A DNA stretch of 64,000 nt from Trifolium pratense. Taxonomy: Eukaryota > Streptophyta > Magnoliopsida > Fabales > Fabaceae. Below the pieces are notes generated by a model. That model worked only from the letters and a program-made list of their open reading frames with translations, was not told where the DNA came from and searched no databases. Each line of letters opens with the position of its first letter. Positions within the stretch are counted from its first letter, which is position 1. Below, one piece after another: positions 22,235 to 34,360 of this stretch. Made by a program: the position numbers and the translations under genes. The stretch lies in assembly GCF_020283565.1 (NCBI RefSeq), contig NC_060063.1:36418635-36482634 (forward strand), in the 5' to 3' direction.

Positions 22235-23529
22235 CCATCAGTAGTTGATTAACCTTCAATACCAGATCATCCACACATGTTTGAACAACACTCTAACCCT
22301 TTTACTTAACAAGGACACATCTTGATCACTGTCCTTGCAGAACCACACTCTGTATCATGACCTTTTGAATAGGCAAGATGTCATGCTTAATAAGTGTGAA
22401 GTCACTCACAAACTCCAAAACTTCTTAGTTTGCTTAAAAGCTTGACTAAGATTCTGATTATCAGCCCTTTTCTCGAGTGACTTGCAGTAGATAACCAAAG
22501 ACAATTATCAGACCTCAGTATCTGACAATTTTTTGCTGCCCTTACATCCACTACTAGTGGAATCAATAGTCATGCATTGCTAGAGCATACTATTAAAGAA
22601 AGATCAGAACCTCCACATTCTGATTCACATAGGCAGATAAGCTTCTTCTGACCATACAACTTGAGCACTCCTATGCATAATTCCAAGCACCTTACATGCC
22701 CAACTGTCATCCAACACGATTCTGCATAATCTGCAGGTCAGATGTACCAACATCTGGGAGCACATCAGTCCCCTTCTCAGGTACCATAATAATAGATCCT
22801 TTATCAAGCTTACACAGGAAAAGCAAAACACACATCTGCACTACCACTTACTTGGATCAGAAATAAACTCACCCAAGAAGTCAACCATAAGTTTCTAGTG
22901 TCAAAATAAATCCAACAAGATTCTGCATACTGCTGGTCAGATGTAGCAACATCTGGGACGACATCAGTCCCCTTCTCAAGGAACACACCAAGAGATCCTT
23001 TATCAAAGCCACTAGAAGTTGGCTTTTAGGGTTAGAAGCAAAAATAAATTGCTCACAACTTCGTTCAGATCTCTCTTCAACAAACTCATATATGAGTGCC
23101 TTTATGAGTGGACTTGAGATCACCCTCAAGTATCGTTGGCATCTCCAACAAGTTAGTTGAACCTCACCAGAGGAGAACAGAGTGTAGCACACTCAAAACC
23201 ACCAGGAGTTTTCCCATCATATATGTATGCAGCGGAATTCAAACCAGAAAACTCCTCAACAAACTTCAGGCACACCATAATGACCTTTGCACAAACTCCA
23301 CACTTCAGGTGCAACAGGTTAACATAGGTTTGAAAATAAATCAAACCATACAGTAGCTCAAACATCAAAGCTATACATCGTGCCATGAATAGTCCATCCT
23401 CCACTTCTAGGGACCATTCAAACAAATATGAACTTCTTCAAGTCCAAACAACTTTTCAGTATTTCTTACTTGTTCATAACCAGAAAGTATCTTCCCTAGG
23501 ATCTCACCCAGATACAGAACAGGATGCCT

Positions 23530-23541
23530 GCTCTGATACCA
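23530..23541 (-). other. Primer-binding site, copy 1
   Basis: Minus-strand TGGTATCAGAGC is complementary to the 3' end of plant initiator tRNA-Met. It starts two bases inside the LTR B boundary at 23544, which is standard for Copia elements. Copy 2 is at 31126-31137. Its integrity shows that both internal units keep cis elements for reverse transcription. Confidence 0.9.
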
Positions 23542-23543
23542 AT

Positions 23544-24767
23544 TGAAATTCTGGTACACAGTAGACAAGTGTTGTCCACGATGTGCCGACACTTGTCGCA
23601 ACACTTGTCTTAGCAGTAAGAACAATAAAACAGAGCATTAAAAACATATACTGAAAAGCATAAACGACACACATAATTGTTAACCCAGTTCAGCCTAACA
23701 GCCTAATCTGGGGGATACCAATCCAGGAGGAAATTCACTATCAGCAGTATTAATTCGGAGCTAAACTCCCCCGTTTACAACTCCTCACTTAATCCCTACC
23801 CAATGCAACTTCTACCTAGGAACTCCTAGATATGAGACCCCGTCTCACTCCCCTCAACCTTACAACCAGTAAGGATTTCAATAACAACATAATGGAGACA
23901 CTCTCCTTGACAAAGATGAAGACACACTTCAATAACATCACCACCTAGCCAACGACTAAGTTCACAATTTGGAGTTGCTTAAAAGCTTCCTCCAATTACA
24001 ATACTCAACTCATTACCTATAGGTTTCTGAGTGAGGACATAGTGACCATCTCACAACCCGAGTGGTTCACTTTACACCAACTCTCCTAGAGAGTGGCTTA
24101 AAGACACGAAACCCTTAAAAGACTACATCTTTGATATTCTATTTTAGCTTCAAGTTTCGGTTGATAATAAGGGTTAGCAGCACCCTTTATATAGCACAGC
24201 CTCGTGGGCTTTTCACAATGCTTCAGCTCCAAGAAATCTTCTAGATGCAAAATATATATTTTTACCAAATCTTTCTTTGCATCAAATATTCCTCCCATAA
24301 ATATATTTGTTGGAAATATATTTTAAAATTAAATCTTCTAATCTTCTTGAAGCACAAAGATTTATTTAAAATAAATCTTTTATATTTTCTGCAGCAATCT
24401 TCACAAGATATATTTTTGAAAATAATAGTTCTATTTTTGAAACACAAAAATATATTTTCCAAAAATATAATTCCTTTGGAAAATAGAACTAGGGTTCAGC
24501 TGCCTTCTGAAACACATTGATCACGTGCGCCTTGTTGTATAAGAAACCACGAAATAATTCTTCAAACAGATCTTCAAAAGATTGAGTAGAAAATAATAAC
24601 ATCTAGCTGGCGCGCGCAGAACAGAGTCAGGTGTTGTTCCAAAGTGTAACAACATTTGTCACAACACTTGGGGTCAGCACATTTGTCTCAACACTTCAGC
24701 ACATTTGTCTCAACACTTGGCTAAAATATGTTTTCGCAAAATGTAGCCAATATACAAAAACCCAACA
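23544..24767 (-). repeat. LTR B of the Copia array (middle)
   Basis: It is shared by both units, acting as 3' LTR of the right unit and 5' LTR of the left one. It agrees with LTR C at the A/C-distinguishing site near 23764 (CTCCCCC). It has one private change near 24368 (TTTAAAATA where A and C have TTTGAAATA). No target duplication separates it from either neighbour. Confidence 0.93.
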
Positions 24768-27700
24768 ATCTCCCCCTTTGGCAAATTTTGGCTAAAACAA
24801 TATTAGACCAGTATATGGAGAGATACAGTATTACCTTTCCTTCGATTCAACATGATCACACAATTAGGAAAGAAAGTAACACATAGTAAGACTACTTCCA
24901 AGAGAGGTAAGTAGCATCAGAGGCATGCAATAGCAGGAATAAACACATATAGCCTCACAGAGCAGATAAAGAGAAATAAACTCTCATAGTGGATTCAAAG
25001 ATAGGAGAAATAAACTCCTATAATCAGAGTACATCCATTCAACAAAAGATCACCAGGGAAAAATAAATTCCCACAGACATAGAACTAGGAAAAATAAATT
25101 CCCAGCCACCAGAGAATAAAGCCAAGATGTCTCAGCATCTGGCATCACACTTGTCACTTATTCATACTACCACTCCCCCTGAATTTTTGCATGATGGAGC
25201 ACAAGCATACAATGTAGTCAACCATAGGAACTACAACATCCTTGTAATAGCAGAAGCATTCAATCAGAGTGATTAACACTTAATAGTTGTTGTAGACACA
25301 CATGTGTGCATTCATAAATAAGCATGTACAAGTTACCCATATTTCTATGAATGTAACTAACTAAGTCACCCATATTGCTATGAATGTGACCTAAATCACC
25401 CATATTTCTATGACTGTGATCCTAAGCATAAAAGTCATCCATATTTCTATGATTATGACTAAGCACGATGAATCATCCATATTTCTATGACTATGATTAT
25501 GATCATGCCCTATGCTACAAATTTAAATGCTTTTTGGAATTCTTGCAACACATCACACAGAGCTGAAGGTAACATTTACTCCACTCAGACATAGGCCTAG
25601 AAGATTAACACATCGCAGAAAGAACCGCAACAACATACACACCAGATGTCAGCACATCTGTCCACACATCACGCAGATAGATCTTACATATCACAGACAC
25701 TACTCCCCCTTTTTAGCCACAAATTCTGACAAATAAAGTCAGTGTGCATTAAACAAAAGAATAGAGGCAAAGAGGTACCATAGCAGTATCAGAAGTGCAA
25801 GTTACATAACAGAGAGAAATAAACTCTCACAAAAGAACCACATAGGGAGAAATAAACTCCCACATACTGAGAAAAATAAATTCTCACATCAGATCAGGAC
25901 GTCTAGATATCAGGCATGACATCACACATTAGGAACATAGCACTCCCACAACCATCAAGCACACTATCAGAGCATAAGCTATCAGAACACATTATCATGC
26001 TAGTCACACACTACTACTCCTCCTGAATAGTATTACCCCCCCTCAACACATGCATATATAGATAACTCACACTCCCCCTCAATACGAGCATAGAAGCATA
26101 AGAACATCAATACGTGCATAGAAACAGTCACCAGATGTGAGAACATCTGTCCACACACTTGTCACACACACACTACTCCCCCTTTTTAGTCATAATTTTG
26201 ACAAACATCATACATATCAGAACATAGAGTAGCAGACAAACGCTTCAGAGTGCACACAATACAGACCATAATGCACACAGAGGTGCTAGAAATCCATGGC
26301 CTAGCCCACAAAAGATACGGAGAACAAAAGTAGTGGGAAGAGAACATGCGCACTTTCACCCACAATACCATGACCAAACTCCAACAGTATAGCATGAAGA
26401 TCATAAGTAACAAGGCATAAACCTATACTATCTTCATCACATCAACCACATAGTGCACAGAGCTACTACAACCAAATATAACACCATGGGATACATAGTT
26501 CATCAGATATATATCAGAAGTGGAGGAACCATATCATATCCACCACATCAAACTCCATAGTCAACACTCATAAAATAGACATTTTCCCCTTGTTTCCACA
26601 ACATGACAAGAGCATGAGAAACCATTGTTCTTGGAAACAACATGTACCAATCGGCAGAGAAAGCAATGTTAGGAACATGTGGTCCGACAAAAGAAATCTA
26701 TAGTCAGAAGTCAAAGACACTCCCTTTTTGGCTTTGGAGTGCTTCTGATCTTTCAATCTCAAAGAGTTGTCTCATAATACTCTTAGAGATTACACCCATA
26801 AAGGTTATTGGTAGCTTCACCATAAACGTTGTAACTTGCTTCATAGTTAAAAATATACTTACCAAAAATCCAGCTTCTCATAGCATTATCTCTTTTAAAA
26901 CATAAATTTCTATTTCTAGACATTTTCTTCAAAATGAATGAAACATTCTCTAAGAGGACAGAAAAGATGTCAACTTTCTTCCTGTCAAGTGACATGATGC
27001 CCAGAACATCATCCTCAATATTTGGCTCATAGTCAACCACATTCTGGCATTTGGGTGACAGATGTTGTACACAATGTTGGAACACTTGAGATAACACGAT
27101 GTTGAGACAGATGTTACAACATCTCGTACCAGAACAGATAAGTTATTCAACACATATGAGTATTATTCAATTTCAATCTCAAGAGACATATACCAAAAGC
27201 ATCTTCAACAATAGATATATTGTCATCACATAAGAACATCAAACTAGAGGTTTCAGAAACAGGTCTGAAATAATCACTTACCATAGTAGTAATCACCTTT
27301 GATCATCACATTATCGCATATGATCATAACACATCTGAACACATATAATACTTCTCAGCAGAATGCACATCCAAACAATCGTACCATGCTAGTTCTCTTT
27401 TTAGTCACACTTTGAGCAACAACTTTGGTCAAGTGGAAGATCATCAAGATCAGTTTCTTCTACCACATTCAAAACATCAATACTCCAAACCACCATTAGT
27501 TGATCTTCAACCTCATTAGATTGAGGACTCTCAGAACCATATAAGCATCAGTTTGGGGGATTGCAGAACAGGTTTCAACAACACTAACGGGTTGGTCCAG
27601 GATGTTTCAACATCCGATATGACATTAGACTTATGTTAGGTTCCTTTGGGGGACTCAACGACAAATTTAGTGAGGGATGACAAAGTGTCAGAACCAACAA

Positions 27701-28084
27701 CCTTGGAAGATGACATATGCACAATTTCAACAACAATGTCATCAACAACAGCAACATTCATACTAGATCGACAGTTTGAGAGGTACATCTGACAGATGTT
27801 CCAACACTACCCACAACATTGGAACTGACAGAACCTTTAACATGAGTAATAAAATTTACCCAAGTAAATCTGGAGGAATCATCAACAACTACAAAGACAT
27901 ACTTCTTTCGACCAAGGTTGTCAACTTGCATAGGTTCATCAAATCAGCAATCATCTCTTTTCTTGTCATGAAGCCAGAATTTTCTTGCCAGATGTTGCAA
28001 CATTATGTGGGACATTTGTCCCTTCAACTAGTCTATAGTGCAATGTGAGAGGAGATTCCCTCTTACAGACAACATCAGAGCTGA

Positions 28085-28378
28085 TCAAAATTCTTGGATG
28101 CTGATCAAGAATAATACTACAAAATACATTGGAAATGTTGTTGGCATCTTCACATCCAAAGGCTTAGCATGCTTAGTAGTTTGAAAAATATAAGAGTCAA
28201 AATCCCATTTGGTCTTGGTACCAACAGTGTAGATAAGGTTACTCAAGCCTATAGCACTGTCAGAAAGCTCTACCTCAGCTTCAGGTTCTTCACTCCTGCC
28301 CAAAAACTTAATAATCACATCAGGTGAAAATTCAACACATCTACCCATGTCAAAAACCTTCATGAATTCTTTGCTCAA
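28085..28378 (-). pseudogene. Second, partial env-like domain, copy 2
   Basis: Same translation as 20489-20782. Confidence 0.6.
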
Positions 28379-28442
28379 AGGATCATCACAGTCTTCAGTT
28401 TCCTGGCTTCAAGAGCTGTACTAGACTCAATCAAGTCAGTTA

Positions 28443-29105
28443 TCATTTGCTGCCTAGTGAGAGCACCAGCTTTTGCTGGACAGATGTACCAACACCTGCT
28501 GCAACATTTGTCCCTGCAAGCAGCCTTTGCTCAATATTCAGCTTTCCTTTTCTTTTACAAGGGACATCAGTGTCCACAAGAATATTTGGATGTTGGTCAA
28601 GAACAATACCACACAGTAAAGTAGGAAATGCTATGGGTAGTTGTAGAGCAAAAGATTTAGCATGTTCTAAAGTGGCATAAAAGACATAAGCACCATAATC
28701 AAACCTGGCCTTAGTTCCAACAACATAAATGAACCTAGCCAATTCTTTGGCTACATTACTGGAATGAGTGGTAGGAACCCGATTAACAACAACAATCTTA
28801 TTCAGAACTGCATATAAAGGAGATAGTTGAGATGCAGAAAGTTTCATTTGACAAGGCCATTGCTTCAGCCTATTCCCAGTGATTGTTCTACAAATATTAT
28901 CTGTGACTTCCAGCTCAGCTACTTCCTCATTACTTCTTCCCAAAAATTTGTTGATTATAGAGGGTGAGAAGTGAACACACCTTCCTCTCACAAAAACCTG
29001 CCTATACTCAGGGTTTTTAGGATCATCACAATTGTCACCAACATTCACTACAAATCCCCTTACCAGCTTATCAAAACAGTCACCTAGATCAGACACTGTT
29101 CTCAT
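28443..29105 (-). CDS. Env-like ORF, copy 2
   Basis: Same 220-codon frame as 20847-21509, except that one residue near the C-terminal third reads Pro where copy 1 has Asn (TDVPCKRK against TDVNCKRK). That difference comes from a short substitution cluster near 28555. Confidence 0.65.
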   Translation of the reverse strand: MRTVSDLGDCFDKLVRGFVVNVGDNCDDPKNPEYRQVFVRGRCVHFSPSIINKFLGRSNEEVAELEVTDNICRTITGNRLKQWPCQMKLSASQLSPLYAVLNKIVVVNRVPTTHSSNVAKELARFIYVVGTKARFDYGAYVFYATLEHAKSFALQLPIAFPTLLCGIVLDQHPNILVDTDVPCKRKGKLNIEQRLLAGTNVAAGVGTSVQQKLVLSLGSK

Positions 29106-29458
29106 CAGACCTTCATTCCTTTCACACTTCTTCTGAATGTGTCACCAAATGTAGCTACACTTGTCTCCCTTTCAAAGTCTGATTTACTATAAGGGGGTTC
29201 TTTCTTTTCAGACTCTTTTTCTTCTCCCAGTAACAGATACATTATTACTCTTTGTCCTTGGTGGACCGTAAAAAGGTTTCTTCCCAACAAATCTTGTCAC
29301 CTTTCATGATTTAGATTTCTGGACAAGTGTATTGACAGTTGTCACATTTTTACCAGCCCTACTTCTGATTCTTCCTACAACATTAGCACTAGGTGTCTTA
29401 TCTAGTGACTTGTTACCAGCCACTATATCATTCACAATGACAACATCAGGATCATCAC

Positions 29459-29830
29459 TCACACTTTTGTCAACAGAAGGTTTTTTTTTTTATCAGTAAA
29501 CAAAGACCTAATACTCTCATCAGATTTATAGTTCACAACACAGTGATCAGCAGAATTATTACCAGTCATAATTACTTTTGTAGTATTCTCTTTCTCAGTA
29601 GTATTCATCTGGTAAGAAATATCTGAAACATTATGATCTATTATAGTTTCAGGTGCTGCAGATGTATCAAAATATGTGGCAGTTGCAGGTGCCACAAATG
29701 TACCTACACTTGGTACAACATTTGTCTCAGGGATAGTTTCCTTGAGAGTTTCACCAACACAATCACTTGTGGCCTTAGTGGAAGCACCAAAGTCACAATT
29801 AACAACAGCAGGGGGACACAAGAGGATCAA
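29459..29830 (-). CDS. Low-complexity ORF before the env-like domain, copy 2
   Basis: Same as 21863-22234, with one Ala-to-Thr change near the C-terminus (SLFTDKKK against SLFADKKK). Confidence 0.4.
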   Translation of the reverse strand: MILLCPPAVVNCDFGASTKATSDCVGETLKETIPETNVVPSVGTFVAPATATYFDTSAAPETIIDHNVSDISYQMNTTEKENTTKVIMTGNNSADHCVVNYKSDESIRSLFTDKKKNLLLTKV

Positions 29831-31139
29831 CCATCAGTAGTTGATTAACCTTCAATACCAGATCATCCACACATGTTTGAACAACACTCTAACCCTTTTA
29901 CTTAACAAGGACACATCTTGATCACTGTCCTTGCAGAACCACACTCTGTATCATGACCTTTTGAATAGGCAAGATGTCATGCTTAATAAGTGTGAAGTCA
30001 CTCACAAACTCCAAAACTTCTTAGTTTGCTTAAAAGCTTGACTAAGATTCTGATTATCAGCCCTTTTCTCGAGTGACTTGCAGTAGATAACCAAAGACAA
30101 TTATCAGACCTCAGTATCTGACAATTTTTTGCTGCCCTTACATCCACTACTAGTGGAATCAATAGTCATGCATTGCTAGAGCATACTATTAAAGAAAGAT
30201 CAGAACCTCCACATTCTGATTCACATAGGCAGATAAGCTTCTTCTGACCATACAACTTGAGCACTCCTATGCATAATTCCAAGCACCTTACATGCCCAAC
30301 TGTCATCCAACACGATTCTGCATAATCTGCAGGTCAGATGTACCAACATCTGGGAGCACATCAGTCCCCTTCTCAGGTACCATAATAATAGATCCTTTAT
30401 CAAGCTTACACAGGAAAAGCAAAACACACATCTGCACTACCACTTACTTGGATCAGAAATAAACTCACCCAAGAAGTCAACCATAAGTTTCTAGTGTCAA
30501 AATAAATCCAACAAGATTCTGCATACTGCTGGTCAGATGTAGCAACATCTGGGACGACATCAGTCCCCTTCTCAAGGAACACACCAAGAGATCCTTTATC
30601 AAAGCCACTAGAAGTTGGCTTTTAGGGTTAGAAGCAAAAATAAATTGCTCACAACTTCGTTCAGATCTCTCTTCAACAAACTCATATATGAGTGCCTTTA
30701 TGAGTGGACTTGAGATCACCCTCAAGTATCGTTGGCATCTCCAACAAGTTAGTTGAACCTCACCAGAGGAGAACAGAGTGTAGCACACTCAAAACCACCA
30801 GGAGTTTTCCCATCATATATGTATGCAGCGGAATTCAAACCAGAAAACTCCTCAACAAACTTCAGGCACACCATAATGACCTTTGCACAAACTCCACACT
30901 TCAGGTGCAACAGGTTAACATAGGTTTGAAAATAAATCAAACCATACAGTAGCTCAAACATCAAAGCTATACATCGTGCCATGAATAGTCCATCCTCCAC
31001 TTCTAGGGACCATTCAAACAAATATGAACTTCTTCAAGTCCAAACAACTTTTCAGTATTTCTTACTTGTTCATAACCAGAAAGTATCTTCCCTAGGATCT
31101 CACCCAGATACAGAACAGGATGCCTGCTCTGATACCAAT

Positions 31140-32363
31140 TGAAATTCTGGTACACAGTAGACAAGTGTTGTCCACGATGTGCCGACACTTGTCGCAACAC
31201 TTGTCTTAGCAGTAAGAACAATAAAACAGAGCATTAAAAACATATACTGAAAAGCATAAACGACACACATAATTGTTAACCCAGTTCAGCCTAACAGCCT
31301 AATCTGGGGGATACCAATCCAGGAGGAAATTCACTATCAGCAGTATTAATTCGGAGCTAAACTCCCCCGTTTACAACTCCTCACTTAATCCCTACCCAAT
31401 GCAACTTCTACCTAGGAACTCCTAGATATGAGACCCCGTCTCACTCCCCTCAACCTTACAACCAGTAAGGATTTCAATAACAACATAATGGAGACACTCT
31501 CCTTGACAAAGATGAAGACACACTTCAATAACATCACCACCTAGCCAACGACTAAGTTCACAATTTGGAGTTGCTTAAAAGCTTCCTCCAATTACAATAC
31601 TCAACTCATTACCTATAGGTTTCTGAGTGAGGACATAGTGACCATCTCACAACCCGAGTGGTTCACTTTACACCAACTCTCCTAGAGAGTGGCTTAAAGA
31701 CACGAAACCCTTAAAAGACTACATCTTTGATATTCTATTTTAGCTTCAAGTTTCGGTTGATAATAAGGGTTAGCAGCACCCTTTATATAGCACAGCCTCG
31801 TGGGCTTTTCACAATGCTTCAGCTCCAAGAAATCTTCTAGATGCAAAATATATATTTTTACCAAATCTTTCTTTGCATCAAATATTCCTCCCATAAATAT
31901 ATTTGTTGGAAATATATTTTAAAATTAAATCTTCTAATCTTCTTGAAGCACAAAGATTTATTTGAAATAAATCTTTTATATTTTCTGCAGCAATCTTCAC
32001 AAGATATATTTTTGAAAATAATAGTTCTATTTTTGAAACACAAAAATATATTTTCCAAAAATATAATTCCTTTGGAAAATAGAACTAGGGTTCAGCTGCC
32101 TTCTGAAACACATTGATCACGTGCGCCTTGTTGTATAAGAAACCACGAAATAATTCTTCAAACAGATCTTCAAAAGATTGAGTAGAAAATAATAACATCT
32201 AGCTGGCGCGCGCAGAACAGAGTCAGGTGTTGTTCCAAAGTGTAACAACATTTGTCACAACACTTGGGGTCAGCACATTTGTCTCAACACTTCAGCACAT
32301 TTGTCTCAACACTTGGCTAAAATATGTTTTCGCAAAATGTAGCCAATATACAAAAACCCAACA
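31140..32363 (-). repeat. LTR C of the Copia array (5'-most)
   Basis: This LTR begins the array in minus orientation and is bordered on the right by the CTAAC target duplication at 32364-32368, beyond which gypsy RT coding sequence resumes. It differs from LTR A and from LTR B at only one site each that I could see. Confidence 0.93.
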
Positions 32364-32758
32364 CTAACTAAGTTCAAAATGTCAGCCAGATCTTGGTCGT
32401 GCTCGCCCTCTTCCATTGTTTTCACCACCATGTCCTCAATGTAAACTTCTAGATTTTTTCCTATTTGCTCGGCAAAGACTCTATCCATCAACCGTTGGTC
32501 TGTCGCCCATGCATTTTTCAATCCAAAAGGCATGACATTATAGTAATAATTGCAAGTATCGGACATGAAGGTTGTATGAGGGGCGTCCATGGGGTTCATT
32601 CTGATTTGATTGTAACCATAATAAGCATCCGTGAAACTTGGCATGTTGCACCCAGAAGCGCCATCTATTAGTCTGTCAATGTTAGGCAACGGGTATGGGT
32701 CTTTTGGACACGCCTTGTTCAAATCCGTGAAATCCACGCACATTCTCCACTTCCCGTT
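32364..32758 (-). pseudogene. Gypsy reverse transcriptase, N-terminal and palm part
   Basis: Minus-strand translation reads WRMCVDFTDLNKACPKDPYPLP, DAYYGYNQIRM, FMSDTCNYYYNVMPFGLKNA and NLEVYIEDMVVK. The catalytic YxDD box reads YIED, so the first Asp of the pair is Glu. It ends at the Copia array on one side and at the partial Copia LTR on the other (junction near 32758). There the RT N-terminus and the protease-RT linker, about 200 residues, are missing. Confidence 0.88.
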
Positions 32759-33048
32759 AACGTTGGATACAGCATCCAGTGGGCCGGGCTTTGCATTTTC
32801 TTAATCTCAGGTGGAGTTCTATTTATGGAATCTCGCCTTTTTACTTTTGCACCAAGTAGCACGCCTTTCCTGATGTTCTAGAAGGCGGCCATGACCTAGT
32901 TTTATTCCTTAAGGTTGAAACATTTAAGGAAACATGATATTTAGTTCAAGAATATGGGTGTTGGATATTCCTTTGACCAGCTGTTTTATCTAAAGCCTGG
33001 ATTGCTCAACATGCCTATGCTGCAGATACTATATAAGGAAGACTCAAA
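32759..33048 (+). repeat. Partial Copia LTR (first of two copies)
   Basis: This 290-bp segment matches 34456-34756 of the solo LTR: 'ggata(c)agcatccagtggg', 'ttctagaaggcggccatgacc', 'actatataaggaagactcaa'. It lacks the first 95 bp or so of that LTR and is cut off by the GC-rich element at 33049. A duplicate of the LTR front therefore lies upstream of the solo LTR in the same orientation. Confidence 0.8.
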
Positions 33049-33275
33049 GGCATGGCAATGAGGCGGGGTGGGGACAGGTTTTGCCCTCCCCAAACCCAAA
33101 CCCATAAAGTTCGGGTTTCCCCAAACCCATCCCAAATTCGAGCGGGGATAAAAATGATAACCTCAAACCCATACCCAACGGGGATCGGGTATCCAGTGGC
33201 GGAGCTAGCCTAAAAAATGGGGGCGGGCCGCGATAAATATAAATCGAATATCCAAAAAAAATTACTAAAAAAACA

Positions 33276-33342
<67 letters not shown>

Positions 33343-34346
33343 AGCATATCATATTTAAGGGTGTATCTAATTTGAATATCTAAAAATAGTCAAAAGATGA
33401 ACCATTACAATTTTTAATAAATAAATTTTAAAAATATATTATGAAATATATTTTATGTCAATTCATGTGTAAAATTGATTCTTTTTAATTAACTTTTGTA
33501 TTTATGTTTATAGTATTATATGAATCTCTTTAAAAACAAAGTTTAACAAAAGATTGATCAAACATGAATTTTTATACACTAAAACTCTATTTTAAATAAA
33601 AATTTAAGAACTTTATTACAAAATATATTACAGATTTTTTAAAACATATATAAATTATCTAACAATTCCAAATATATGGGGTTTATAATCCCCGCAAATT
33701 GTTAAATAATTTTGGGTTGTCCAAAAATGGAGAGAGAAACCCCATCAAAACTGGAGGAAAACAAACTACACGTACTATCGCGGGGGTTTAAAACCCCTGC
33801 TAAATAGTATCAAAACCGCCGCTAGAACACATGTATATGAAAAAAAAAATTAAAAATGTTGGGGCGGGCCATGGCCCTATCCAGCCCATGAGGGGCTCCG
33901 CCCCTGCGGGTATCCCCATTGGGTTTCGGGTATCCCCATTACGCCTCTTTCCATATGAATTTAGATTATATTTTAGAATTTTTTTTTATTAAAAAAAAGT
34001 TAAATGTCCAAAATTATTTTTTCTCAACAATATTTTTTTAAATAAAGAAAAAAAAATAGAGAAAATGGTTTGTTTAATACTCAAATTAAAATAAAAAATA
34101 AATATATGAACCTAATTTAAGAGATTGTTTAAGCGTTTCTAATTTAAAATAGGTGAAATCTAATTTTTAGTATAAGCGGGACGGGTTCGGGATGGGTATC
34201 AATGTACCCATTACCCGCCCCAAACCCATCTTTTGAAATCGGGGAAAACCCAAACCCGAACCCAAACCCAGTCAACTCGGGTATTCCCCGTCAAAGCGGT
34301 TATGGTTTGGGTGGGTACCCGCGGGTATGGGTTTTATTGCTATGCC
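33049..34346. mobile_element. GC-ended TIR element (GGCATGGCAAT type), probably hAT-like
   Basis: The ends are GGCATGGCAAT at 33049 and the complement of GGCATAGCAAT ending at 34346. Both arms carry repeated 'aacccaaacccat' and 'gggtatccc' phrases typical of this widespread plant MITE class. I see no clean 8-bp target duplication. It contains a second element (33194-33906). A miniature relative with perfect ends lies at 48018-48150. 33907-34190 is AT-rich filler. Confidence 0.65.
33194..33906. mobile_element. hAT-type MITE nested in the GGCATGG element
   Basis: The ends are CAGTGGCGGAGCTAG on the left and GGGGCTCCGCCCCTG on the right, an imperfect inverted repeat of a CAGTGGCGGA type common in plants. 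A perfect 8-bp target duplication, CGGGTATC, flanks it (33186-33193 and 33907-33914), which supports hAT. The interior is AT-rich with a (TA)n run at 33277-33336 and no ORF of note. Confidence 0.8.
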
Positions 34347-34360
34347 GCGGGTATGGTTTG

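Larger units (their letters stand above)
17172..23543 (-). repeat. Internal region 1 of the Copia array
   Basis: This 6,372-bp region has no recognisable gag, protease, integrase, RT or RNase H. All strong ORFs are short except the env-like block (20489-22234). Several sections carry tandem phrases: 'ga(g/a)aaataaactc(t/c)ca' near 17365-17510 and 18220-18290, and 'cc(a)tatttctatgaatgtgac' five times at about 17735-17910. Palindromes of the form CAGATGT-n3-AACATCTG or close variants lie at about 18048, 18536, 19512, 20004, 22739 and 22938. It looks like a large non-autonomous derivative. Confidence 0.8.
24768..31139 (-). repeat. Internal region 2 of the Copia array
   Basis: It matches internal region 1 base for base over 6,372 bp, apart from a few substitutions seen by eye. 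Equivalent sites are near 17236/24832, 18429/26030, 20473/28077, 20957/28555 and 21902/29497. No length difference is seen, since the period stays 7,596 bp throughout. It contains the same PPT, PBS, palindromes and ORFs. Confidence 0.93.
15948..32363 (-). mobile_element. Tandem Copia-type array: LTR-internal-LTR-internal-LTR
   Basis: Three 1,224-bp LTRs (15948-17171, 23544-24767, 31140-32363) and two 6,372-bp internal regions repeat with an exact period of 7,596 bp. Outer borders carry a single 5-bp target duplication, CTAAC (15943-15947 and 32364-32368), within the gypsy RT. On the minus strand LTRs run TGTTGGGTTTTTG to CCAGAATTTCA. Each internal region has a 12-nt primer site for initiator tRNA-Met and a polypurine tract. 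By eye only about half a dozen mismatches separate the two internal copies, and one or two separate the LTRs. The array therefore most likely arose recently by unequal recombination of one insertion. An assembly duplication must be excluded. Confidence 0.93.

Noticed and set aside
15948..32363. Reading the array as two independent Copia insertions side by side
   Set aside because: That would need a target duplication at the inner LTR or four LTRs. There are three LTRs and a single outer CTAAC pair.
33044..33352. 102-codon ORF with (IY)n
   Set aside because: Translation of a (TA)n microsatellite plus MITE arm.
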